A stretch of DNA of 64,000 bases from Eleftheria terrae (GTDB lineage Bacteria; Pseudomonadota; Gammaproteobacteria; Burkholderiales; Burkholderiaceae_C), in NCBI RefSeq assembly GCF_030419005.1, contig NZ_CP106952.1, forward strand, positions 1 through 64,000, read 5' to 3'. Positions 43,303 to 61,084 of this stretch are shown one piece after another. How positions within the stretch are numbered: position 1 is the stretch's first letter; every line of letters begins with the position of its first letter. Made by a program: the position numbers and the translations under genes. The notes under the pieces were generated by a model. The model was not told the origin of the DNA, searched no databases, and was given only the letters and a program-made list of their open reading frames with translations.

Positions 43303-43712
43303 TCAGCGCGTTTTCCGCCTCGCCCCCGGCGCGGCAGACCCGGCCTGTGGCAGCGGCCGCGCCCGGAACGCCTCGGTGATGAAGTCGACGAATGCCCGCG
43401 TCTTGGCCGGCAGCAGCTTCTGGCTGGTGAAGTAGAGCGAGACGGGCCCGAGATCGGCGTCCCAGTCCGGAAGCAGCCGCTCCAGCTCGCCGCCCTGCAG
43501 GTACGGCATCGCATGGGGCACGGCCACCAGGCCGACGCCCAGCCCCAGCACTGTCGCGCGGCAAAGCGCCACCGGGTCGTTGACCGTCAGCACCGGCTTC
43601 TGCACCGCAGCCATCTTCGCCCCGGCCGCGTTGCGCAGCAGCCGCGGCTGCACCCGGCCGCTCAGCGGCGAGCGCATCACCACGCCGGCCAGCTGGGCCA
43701 GCCCGGCGGGGC
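43303..43712 (-). pseudogene. LysR regulator remnant (C-terminal third only)
   Basis: About 130 codons of a LysR substrate-binding domain survive: [73 protein letters not shown] complete LysR protein is about 300 aa; the HTH and first half of the sensor domain are missing. The coding likeness stops near 43712, exactly where a second truncated gene begins on the other strand. It cannot bind DNA, so it is a dead fragment. Confidence 0.82.
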
Positions 43713-43952
43713 CGGGTGGTGAAGGCCTTCGGCCACCTGGCGGCGGAGGTTCTGGCCGCCGACCCGCGGGCCGACGGTGGCCGGCGCGCCTTGTTCTTGT
43801 CGGGGGCGGATGCGCAGGCCAAGCGCACTGTCAGCGAGCTGATTACGCGCCTGGGCTTCGCGCCGATCGACCTGGGCGGCGTGCAGGAAGGCCGGCTCAC
43901 TCAGTTTCCCGGCGGCCCGCTGGCCGTATTGAATCTGGTGAACGTCGGCTGA
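43711..43952 (+). pseudogene. F420/NADP-type oxidoreductase remnant (C-terminal part)
   Basis: About 79 codons: [70 protein letters not shown]. This is the C-terminal third of the NADPH-dependent F420 reductase-like (COG2085) family; the Rossmann NADP-binding N-terminus is gone. The frame opens with GTG GTG at 43716, but this is internal coding sequence and not a genuine start. Back-to-back with the LysR remnant. Confidence 0.8.
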
Positions 43953-45036
43953 GGCACTGACGACCTCTTCGCGCATCAGCGGCGATGGGTGGGCTGGCGG
44001 CGCCGCACGTGGTGCGGCCGCAGCATTTGCTGTCGATCTGCAATATCTACCTTCACCGGTGGAGCGCATGTCGAATATATGCACTTTCTATTTCGCAAAG
44101 CCAACCCGGCGGACGACCGAGGCCTTCCGTGCATGGCTCGACAGGCCTTATCTGGCCGGCCAGCGTTTGGCGATCATCCCTGGCGCCTCGACCCGCGCCT
44201 GCTTAGAGCGGCTAACAAAACTCTTCTGGCGTCGTTGCGCCGCCTTGCCGTACCGGTCGTACTGTCTGCGGCGGCGCGCCTAGCCAGAACCGCTGCGCTG
44301 AGTTTTGTTAGCCGCTCTTAATATTTCCTGAACGGCCTTAGGCGAGCGCTGGATTCTCCAAGCAGCAGCGTCGAGTACCCGCGACCTGAATCGGTGCCGG
44401 CTTATCCCGGCACGCTGGCCCGGCAGCAGCGGCCGCTATTGCGCCGCCATCGGTTTCGCTGCCGGGCTGCACCCGGCGGCAAGTCCGCCTCACCCGCTCT
44501 CCATTCCATCGCCACCGGCAAGCAGCGTTGATTGCCGGCGCGCGATCGCCGGTGTCTTCACTCGCCGCCAGAGTGCCGTGCGATCAGGCAGACCTTTTCC
44601 TCGCCGTCGGAGCGGTTTTCTCCCATGTCATCGAAAAAGGCCGGGCGACGTGCTTTGGCCGGCCCACGCCTTTTCCGCTTGATTTGCCAATTTGAAGCGT
44701 CGAGCGGGTCGCCTCCTATATCGCACCCAAACCGACCGTCAAGACCAACACGCGATACGCCGGATTAGTTCAGCCCCAAGAATGGCAAAACTAATTCAAC
44801 ACGCGGGCCCCGCACCTGCCCCGCGCGCTCAAATAGCACAACCCACCTGACTGCTTTCTTATCGAAGCCAGGATCCCTGTCATCTCATCCACCTGCCTGA
44901 TGGACCAACTGTTTGATGCTGCTGCTTTTCAGTACCGTTAGATCCGGCAGTGAATTCATTCCTTAATCACTTGAGGAACACATTTGTCGAGTTGCTAAGA
45001 ACATAAGCAATTCGTCTTTCCACACGGACCCAAGCC
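43953..45036. other. Intergenic region: MITE and promoter region of the PTM cluster
   Basis: No confident gene. An open frame at 44059-44283 (NICTFYFAKPTRRTTEAFRA) is cut by the MITE and may be a gene scrap. From about 44640 to 45030 the base composition is clearly less GC-rich than the genes around it, with many A/T runs (such as AATTCATTCCTTAATCACTT). This should hold the promoter of the PTM operon. I could not assign -35/-10 boxes securely. Confidence 0.5.
44206..44317. mobile_element. MITE-like palindromic element with 18-bp terminal inverted repeats
   Basis: Ends are perfect inverted repeats: GAGCGGCTAACAAAACTC at 44206-44223 and its reverse complement at 44300-44317. Inner arms also pair (TTCTGGC 44224 with GCCAGAA 44283; GCGCCGCC 44237 with GGCGGCGC 44270), so almost the whole 112 bp can fold into one hairpin. 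TTA flanks both sides (44203-44205, 44318-44320), a 3-bp target duplication of the TNA type made by IS5-family (IS1031/IS427) transposases. It has no transposase gene, so it is non-autonomous. Confidence 0.85.
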
Positions 45037-46017
45037 ATGCGATTGCAGGACACCCCGACCGTCGCCAAGGGCACGGTTTCCCCGACCGACGAGCCCGCAG
45101 GCTCGATCCCCCTCCCCGATGCGGGTCCGGTCACCGTGGCGCCACCCGGCCCGGCTGAACTCGATGCCTCCCGCCGCCACCTCCGCCGGGCCGCCTACCC
45201 GCTGCTGCTCATGGCCTGCTGCGGCACCACAGTGCTGGCAGAGGCCTGGCGGCTGGACCGCGGGACGGTCAGCTTCGCCTTCCTGCTCGCCACCATCGGC
45301 TACCTGGCGCTGCTGGAGCGGTTCATTCCCTACGACAGGAGCTGGCACCCCACCGCACGCGAATGGGGCCACTACGGCATCTACTTCCTGCTGACCGTGG
45401 TGGGCGGTGCGATGGCCCAGGCCGTGCTGCTGGCGGTCTTCAGCGGCGAAGGGCCTGAGCACGGCAGGTTGCCGCTGCCCCTGGAACTGCTGCTGGCCCT
45501 GCTTGCCGGCTCCCTGGCGAGCTACTGGGTGCACCGGCTGGGCCATACCGTGCCGTGGCTGTGGCGGCTGCACGGGGTGCACCATGTGCCGCAGAAGGTG
45601 AACGTGGCCAACAACGGCGTCAACCACCTGGCCGACGTGCTGATCGCGCAGCTGGTGGTACAGGCCACGCTGTCGCTGCTCGGGCTGTCGCAGACGGCGC
45701 GCTTCGCGGTGGGACTGTTCGTCATCGCGCAGGGCTACTTCACGCACGCCAACATCGACGTCCGGCTCGGCCGCCTCAACCACCTGCTCGCCAGCCCCGA
45801 GCAGCACCGGCTGCACCACAGCACCGACCTCGATGAAGCCGGCCACTACGGCTCCGACCTGTCGATCTGGGACCGGCTCTTCGGCAGCTTCACCTGGCAG
45901 CCGCAACGCCGTCCCCGCGGCATCGGCCTGGCAGAGCCCGACTCGTTCCCCGCCACCGGGGCCATCGGAGCCACCCTGCTGCATCCCTGGCGCAAGCGCC
46001 GCCCCACCCGCCACTGA
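45037..46017 (+). CDS. Sterol-desaturase/fatty-acid-hydroxylase family enzyme of the PTM cluster
   Basis: 326 aa membrane di-iron oxygenase. Several TM segments between about 53 and 235. His clusters that bind iron: HRLGH (166-170), HGVHH (179-183), H in THANI, and HRLHH (257-261). In the HSAF and frontalamide pathways the homologues (SD, FtdA) add the hydroxyl on the beta carbon of the ornithine-derived unit of the tetramate (C-3 in HSAF numbering). Its position as first gene before the PKS-NRPS matches those clusters. The N-terminal 45 residues are a Pro-rich cytoplasmic extension. Confidence 0.88.
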   Translation: MRLQDTPTVAKGTVSPTDEPAGSIPLPDAGPVTVAPPGPAELDASRRHLRRAAYPLLLMACCGTTVLAEAWRLDRGTVSFAFLLATIGYLALLERFIPYDRSWHPTAREWGHYGIYFLLTVVGGAMAQAVLLAVFSGEGPEHGRLPLPLELLLALLAGSLASYWVHRLGHTVPWLWRLHGVHHVPQKVNVANNGVNHLADVLIAQLVVQATLSLLGLSQTARFAVGLFVIAQGYFTHANIDVRLGRLNHLLASPEQHRLHHSTDLDEAGHYGSDLSIWDRLFGSFTWQPQRRPRGIGLAEPDSFPATGAIGATLLHPWRKRRPTRH

Positions 46018-46132
46018 GCCCGAAGGAGCGATGCGTCTCGCACCGTGCGTGCGAGGCCCGCCTTCGCCCGACTTTCGGGCTCGCCCACCACCGCCCCCCG
46101 CATCACGACCCATTGACGGAAGGACCCCGAGC

Positions 46133-55528
<9,396 letters not shown>

Positions 55529-55539
<11 letters not shown>

Positions 55540-57196
55540 AGACCTTCCGCTCGACTGGTGCGAGCCCAGGCGCCCCGGCGCCGGCAAGCCGCGCGTCATC
55601 GTGATCGGCGCCGGCATCAGCGGCATGTCCACCGGCGTCTATGCGCAAATGAACGGCATGGACAGCCGCATCTACGAGTCCTACGTGATGCCGGGTGGTT
55701 GCTGCACCGGGTGGGTCCGCAAGGGCTACACCTTCGACTACTGCATCGAGTGGTTGATCGGCTCGGGGGCCGGCAATGCGGCGCACCAGGTGTGGCAGGA
55801 GCTGGGTGCGCTGGACGGCAAGACGGTGGTGAACTTCGAAATGTTCAACCGGGTGGTGGGCCCGGACGGCCGGGAGGTCACCTTCTACAACGACCCCGAC
55901 CGGCTGGAGCAGCACCTGCTGGAGGTCTCGCCACAGGACGAGGCGCTGATCCGCAGCTTTTGCGCCGACGTGCGCCGCTTCGTCAAGCTGGAGATGTACC
56001 CGGTCCTCAAGCCCGACCCGCTGAAGACCTGGCGCGAGCGCCTGGGTGAATGGATGGGCATCCTGCCGTCCTTCCGGCTGTTCTGGCGCAGCGGCGCCAT
56101 GCAGATGGACACCTTCGCCGACAAGTTCCGCGACCCGCTGCTGCGGCGCGCGATGCGCAACATCTTCTTCCAGGACCCGGGTTGTTTCCCGGTGCTGCCC
56201 TACCTCTACAACCTGGCCTGCGCACACAAGAACAACGCCGGCTTCCCGCAAGGCGGATCGCTGGCGCTGGCCCGTTCGGTGGAGGCACGCTACAAGTCGC
56301 TCGGCGGCAGGGTGCACTACCGCGCCCGTGTCGAGAAGGTGCTGGTGGAAGACGGCCGGGCGGTCGGCGTTGAGCTGAAGAACGGCACCCGGCACTACGC
56401 CGACTATGTCGTCTCTGCCTGCGACGGCCACACCACCATCTACAAGATGCTGCAGGGCCGCTATGTCAACGACACGGTGGAGAAGCTGTACAAGGACCTG
56501 CTGCTGCGCCCCGACATCCTCTACCCGGGCGTGGTGTCGGTCTTCCTCGGCGTGCAGGGCGAGTTCGACCGCAGCGAGCCGCACACCACCACCTACCTGT
56601 TGTCGGACAGCGAGCGCCAGCAGCTGCCCAGCGCACCGCAGGGCAGCCTGGTGGTGCAGCTGCGTTCGCACTACAGCGACAGCTTCACCCCACCGGGCCG
56701 CTCGGTCATCCACTGCACCTACTTCAGCGACTACGCCTACTGGCACCGGCTGCGCAGCGAGGACCGCAAGGAATACTGGGCCCAGAAGCGCCGGGTGGCC
56801 GACTTCGTGCGTGCCTACCTGGAGCGCCTCTACCCGGGCCTGAACGAGCGGGTGGAGGTGGTGAACGTCTCCTCGCCGGCCACCACGCAACGCTACACCG
56901 GCAACCACAACGGCAGCATCCTGGCCTGGAAGGCCTTCACCGAAGCCGAAGACCTGGCCAACAAGCTGCTCAACCAGGGCCGCATGCAGCTGCCAGGGCT
57001 GCAGCGCTTCTACATGGCCGGCCAGTGGATCGGCGGCGGCGGTCTGATTCGGGCCGCCTCCTCCGGGCGCTATGTCGTGCAGTACATCTGCGACGAGCAG
57101 GGGCGCGCCTTCCAGGCCTATCCCAGCCAGGGCGGCAAGGCCTGGCACGTCGGGCAGCTCGGGCTGCTGCACAGCGAAGAGCAGGCCGAGGCCTGA
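55529..57196 (+). CDS. FAD-dependent phytoene-desaturase-like oxidoreductase 1 (PTM ring formation)
   Basis: 555 aa. ATG overlaps the PKS-NRPS stop by 11 bp (translational coupling). Rossmann FAD site VIVIGAGISGMSTGVYAQMN near residues 23-42; GGCCTGWVRKGYTFDYCIEW typical of the CrtI/retinol-saturase group; C-terminal FAD motif FYMAGQWIGGGGLIRAASSG. PTM clusters always carry one or more such enzymes (OX1-3, FtdC/D, IkaB) that reductively close the carbocyclic rings of the polyene tetramate. It is about 40-50% like the next gene by eye. Confidence 0.9.
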
Positions 57197-57238
57197 GCAC
57201 TCACGCCGGGCCGCAGGGCCCGGCAGGGACACACAGAC

Positions 57239-58972
57239 ATGCCACAAGCGAAATCCACGCGAGAGACGATGCTCATCATCGGTGGCGGCCTCGGCGGCCT
57301 GTCCACCGGCTGCTACGCGCAGATGAACGGCTACCGCAGCCACGTACTGGAAATGCACGAGATCCCCGGCGGTTGCTGCACCGCCTGGGACCGCGGCGAC
57401 TTCACCTTCGACTGCTGCATCAGCTGGCTGCTCGGCAACGGGCCGGGCAACGAGATGCACCAGATCTGGCTGGAGCTGGGCGCGCTGCAAGGCAAGCAGA
57501 TGCGGCACTTCGACGTCTTCAACATCGTGCGCGGTCGCGACGGCCGCTCGGTCTACTTCTACTCCGACCCGGACCGGCTGGAGGCCCACCTGAAGTCGCT
57601 CTCCCCGGCCGACAGCAAGCTGATCCGCGACTTCTGCAAGGGCCTGCGCCAGTTCAGGAAGTGCCTGGCCGTCTACCCTTTCCTCAAGCCGGTGGGCCTG
57701 ATGGGGCGCTCGGAGCGCTGGCGGATGATGGCGTCCTTCATTCCCCACTTCAACGTCATCCGCAAGTCCATCAGCGTGCTGATGACGGACTATTCGGCGC
57801 GCTTCAAGGACCCGCTGCTGCGCGAGGCCTTCAACTTCATCCTCTATGAGAAGCACCCGAACTTCCCGGTGCTGCCCTTCTACTTCCAGCTGGCAGCCCA
57901 TGCCAACCATTCGGCCGGTGTGCCGGAAGGCGGCTCGCTGGGCCTGTCGCGCTCCATCGAGGCGAGGTACCGGCGGCTGGGCGGGGAGCTCAGCTACAAC
58001 GCCAAGGTCGAGCAGGTGCTGGTCGAGAACGACCGCGCGATCGGCGTGCGCCTGAGCGACGGGCGCGAGCTGTTCGCCGACATCGTGGTCTCGGCGGCCG
58101 ACGGCCACACCACGGTGATGAAGTTCCTGCAGGGCCGCTACCTCGACGAGACCTACGAGCGGCTGTACACCCGCACCATCGAGCAGCCGGGCATGGTGTT
58201 TCCCGGCTACTTCATCGTCTTCCTCGGGCTGGACCGTCAGTTTCCCGAAGGTGAGCCCTGCACCACCTACCTGCTGGACGAGGCGGATGCGGCGCGCATG
58301 CTGGGCATCCGCCATCCCAGCATCAATGTGCAGTTTCGCAGCCTGCATTACCCGGAGCTGGCGCCCGAGGGCGGCAGCATCGTGTACGCCACCTACTTTT
58401 GCGACGTGGCCCCCTGGCGCGAGCTGACCGACGGGCCCGAGCAGGCCAGCCGGCCGCGCCGCGGCGAACAGCTGCACACCCTGCCGGTGCGGCGCGGCGC
58501 ACGGTACAGCGCGGCCAAGCGGCAGGTGTGCAATGCGATGCTCGACATCCTCGAGCGCCGCTACCCGGGCCTGAAGGACGCGGTCAAGGTGCGCGATGTC
58601 TCCACCCCGCTGACCCAGGTGCGCTACACCGGCAACTACGACGGCACCGTGCTGGGCTGGCAGCCCTTTGTCGAGAGCGGCGAAACACTGGAAGAGCAGG
58701 TCAAGCGCCATGGCCCGGTGCTGCCCGGCCTGCGGAACTTCTACCTCTCGGGCGTCTGGGCCACCACCGGCGGCCTGATCCGGGCGGCAGCCGCCGGACG
58801 GCAGGTGATGCAGTTCATCTGCCGCGACGACGGCAAGCCCTTCAGCGCCAGCATCGACGACAGCGCCCCCGCACCGACGCACCTGGTGGTGCCGGTGGGC
58901 AAGCCCGCTCCCTCCACGGGGCGCGCCGCAGGTTTCCCCCAAGAGGTCCGCTGGACCAGGAGTACCACATGA
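57239..58972 (+). CDS. FAD-dependent phytoene-desaturase-like oxidoreductase 2 (PTM ring formation)
   Basis: 577 aa. FAD site MLIIGGGLGGLSTGCYAQMN; GGCCTAWDRGDFTFDCCISW; C-terminal FYLSGVWATTGGLIRAAAAG. Paralogue of the gene just upstream, which suggests two ring closures by FAD enzymes. It has an insertion near residue 400 with PRRGEQLHTL and a Pro-rich tail not in its sister. ATGA overlap with the next gene. In HSAF-type clusters multiple such enzymes give a 5-5-6 system. Confidence 0.9.
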   Translation: MPQAKSTRETMLIIGGGLGGLSTGCYAQMNGYRSHVLEMHEIPGGCCTAWDRGDFTFDCCISWLLGNGPGNEMHQIWLELGALQGKQMRHFDVFNIVRGRDGRSVYFYSDPDRLEAHLKSLSPADSKLIRDFCKGLRQFRKCLAVYPFLKPVGLMGRSERWRMMASFIPHFNVIRKSISVLMTDYSARFKDPLLREAFNFILYEKHPNFPVLPFYFQLAAHANHSAGVPEGGSLGLSRSIEARYRRLGGELSYNAKVEQVLVENDRAIGVRLSDGRELFADIVVSAADGHTTVMKFLQGRYLDETYERLYTRTIEQPGMVFPGYFIVFLGLDRQFPEGEPCTTYLLDEADAARMLGIRHPSINVQFRSLHYPELAPEGGSIVYATYFCDVAPWRELTDGPEQASRPRRGEQLHTLPVRRGARYSAAKRQVCNAMLDILERRYPGLKDAVKVRDVSTPLTQVRYTGNYDGTVLGWQPFVESGETLEEQVKRHGPVLPGLRNFYLSGVWATTGGLIRAAAAGRQVMQFICRDDGKPFSASIDDSAPAPTHLVVPVGKPAPSTGRAAGFPQEVRWTRSTT

Positions 58973-60024
58973 GAATCGAGAAATGGGTCGTGCGCGAGCA
59001 CGTGGAAGGCGTGCCGGACGCCAGCAGGATCTATGAGAAGGTGGTGGAGGACGTCGAGGTCCGCCTTGCCGACGACGAGATGCTGCTGAAAACCCTGTAC
59101 GTGTCCGTCGATCCCTACCTGCAGGGCATTGCGCGGGACACACCGCTGGGCGACGTGATGGGTGCCGACTCCGTGATGCAGGTACTGCAGGCCGGCCCGC
59201 GGGCGCCGCACCGGGCAGGCGACCTGGTGCAGGGCTTCGGCGGATGGCGCAGCCATGTCGTCAGCAACGGTGAGCCGGCGCTTTGGCAGACCGGCACCTT
59301 CCCGATGGTCTTCCCCGCCTATCGCCGCTTGCAGCCGCACCACTACGATGATGCACTGCCGCTGTCCACCGCGCTGGGCGTGCTGGGCGGCCCGGGCATG
59401 ACGGCCTGGGGCATCCTGCGCAAGTTCATGACGATCAAGCGAGGCGACCAGGTGTTGGTCAGCGGTGCTTCTGGCACCATCGGCTCGCTCATCGGCCAAT
59501 GGGCCCAGCGTGACGGCGCCCGCGTGGTGGGCCTCACCAGCTCGCCCGCCCGGGCGGCACAGCTGCACGAGCTGGGCTTCGACGAGGTGGTGGTTTGCCG
59601 ACATGACGACGACGAGGCCACCGTGCGCGCCGCCTTGCAGGATGCCTTGCCCGATGGCGTCGACAAGTACCTCGACAGCGTGGGCGGCCGGGTGACCGAC
59701 GTGGTGTTCTCGATGCTCAACGTCCACAGCCAGGTGGCGGTGTGCTGGCAGTGGGCCAGCCAGGTCGGCCAGGACCACCTTGGTCCTCGGCTGCTGCCCT
59801 ACATCATGTTTCCGCGCGCCACCCTCCGCGGCATCTTTTCGCTCGAATGGTTCACCGAGGAAAACTGGGAGGCCTTGCACGCCGAGCTCGGCGGCATGCT
59901 GCGCCGCGGTGAGCTGAGCTACCGGCAGACGGTGCACCGCGGCTTCGACCAGTTGCCGCAGGCGTACCAGAGCCTGTTCACCGGCGCCGCGGCCAAGCAG
60001 GGCAAGGTGCTGGTGCAGGTCTAG
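58969..60024 (+). CDS. MDR-family NADPH-dependent alkenal/enone reductase (PTM third-ring enzyme)
   Basis: 351 aa. Medium-chain reductase of the leukotriene-B4-dehydrogenase/alkenal-reductase type (no zinc-ligand motif): SVDPYLQGIARD, ALGVLGGPGMTAWGILRKFM, nucleotide loop VLVSGASGTIGSLIGQWAQR, CWQWASQV, GIFSLEWF. The PTM homologues (OX4, FtdE, IkaC) close the last carbocycle by adding hydride. Its ATG overlaps the stop of the FAD gene (ATGA). Confidence 0.88.
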   Translation: MRIEKWVVREHVEGVPDASRIYEKVVEDVEVRLADDEMLLKTLYVSVDPYLQGIARDTPLGDVMGADSVMQVLQAGPRAPHRAGDLVQGFGGWRSHVVSNGEPALWQTGTFPMVFPAYRRLQPHHYDDALPLSTALGVLGGPGMTAWGILRKFMTIKRGDQVLVSGASGTIGSLIGQWAQRDGARVVGLTSSPARAAQLHELGFDEVVVCRHDDDEATVRAALQDALPDGVDKYLDSVGGRVTDVVFSMLNVHSQVAVCWQWASQVGQDHLGPRLLPYIMFPRATLRGIFSLEWFTEENWEALHAELGGMLRRGELSYRQTVHRGFDQLPQAYQSLFTGAAAKQGKVLVQV

Positions 60025-60134
60025 CGCATGTCCTGCCGCGCCGGGGTGGCCGCGCAACGCTACCCCGGGCGCCGCCCGGTGCCCCGGCACCGCCCGGGCG
60101 CTCTGCCGAGCGCCGCCTTTCATCTGCATTCGAC

Positions 60135-60908
60135 ATGAGCCATTTCAACGAAGAACGTGTGTTGAGCGTCCGCCACTGGACCGATCGCCTGTTCAGCTTC
60201 ACGACCACCCGCGACCAGGCCTTCCGCTTCCAGAACGGCCATTTCACGATGATCGGGCTGAAGGTCAACGGCAAGCCGCTGCTGCGCGCCTACAGCGTGG
60301 CCAGCGCCAACCATGAAGAGCACCTGGAGTTCTTCAGCATCAAGGTGCCCGACGGCCCGCTCACCTCGCGGCTGCAGCACCTGAAGGAAGGCGACACGAT
60401 CCTGGTCGGGCGCAAGCCCACCGGCACGCTGCTGCTGGACTACCTGCTGCCCGGCAAGCGGCTGTACATGCTGGCCACCGGCACCGGGCTGGCACCGTTC
60501 CTGAGCGTGATCCGCGACCCGCACACCTATGAGCGCTTCGAGCAGGTGGTGCTGGTGCACGGTTGCCGCGAGGTCAACGAGCTGGCCTACCAGGACCTGA
60601 TCACCCAGGAACTGCCGGGCCACGAGTTCCTTGGCGAGCTGGCCTCGCGGCAGCTGCTGTACTACCCGACGGTCACGCGCGAGCCGTTCCGCAACCAGGG
60701 CCGCATCACGACGCTGATCGAGAACGGCAAGCTGTTCTCCGACCTGGGCCTGCCCGCGCTCGACCGCGAGCACGACCGCGTGATGATCTGCGGCAGCCCG
60801 CAGATGCTGAAGGACCTGAAGGCCTTGCTGGACGGCCGGGGCCTGCACGAAGGCAGCACACATGCGCCGGGCGACTATGTGGTGGAGCGGGCCTTCGCCG
60901 ACCAGTAG
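60135..60908 (+). CDS. Ferredoxin-NADP+ reductase
   Basis: 257 aa, a normal bacterial (E. coli Fpr subclass) length. FAD-binding motif RAYSVASANHEEHLEFF, NADP site YMLATGTGLAPFLS, VLVHGCREVNELAY, MICGSPQMLKDL, and the C-terminal YVVERAFADQ. It could feed electrons through a ferredoxin to the di-iron hydroxylase at 45037 or an external P450. It follows the MDR gene by 110 bp and ends the cluster. Confidence 0.93.
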   Translation: MSHFNEERVLSVRHWTDRLFSFTTTRDQAFRFQNGHFTMIGLKVNGKPLLRAYSVASANHEEHLEFFSIKVPDGPLTSRLQHLKEGDTILVGRKPTGTLLLDYLLPGKRLYMLATGTGLAPFLSVIRDPHTYERFEQVVLVHGCREVNELAYQDLITQELPGHEFLGELASRQLLYYPTVTREPFRNQGRITTLIENGKLFSDLGLPALDREHDRVMICGSPQMLKDLKALLDGRGLHEGSTHAPGDYVVERAFADQ

Positions 60909-61033
60909 CGCCGTCCTGCCCCACGACAGGAGGGCGGTGCCACCGCTTGCGCGACCACGCGAGCCGCGCCGCGTTCGGCAAGGCCGTCCTGGCCGCCTGC
61001 CTTTCGGTCCAGCCACATGGTGCCGCGCAGAAG

Positions 61034-61055
61034 AAAGGGGGCCGCAGCCCCCTTT
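61034..61055. terminator. Bidirectional hairpin between convergent genes
   Basis: AAAGGGGGC-CGCA-GCCCCCTTT: a perfect 9-bp stem with a 4-nt loop, A-run on the left and T-run on the right, so it works in both directions. It sits between the ferredoxin reductase stop (60908) and the stop of the convergent gene (61085). Confidence 0.85.
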
Positions 61056-61084
61056 GGAAGACAACCCCTCGCGGCGGCCGCGGG

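Noticed and set aside
43989..44321. Open frame running into the palindromic element
   Set aside because: Its C-terminal part is coded by the MITE, and the rest has no assignable family; treated as a possible gene scrap only.
46031..46132. Alternative in-frame start of the PKS-NRPS at ATG 46031
   Set aside because: AAGGAG lies only 2 nt before it, and the extra peptide is Pro/Arg-rich without KS likeness; ATG 46133 has a well-spaced site.
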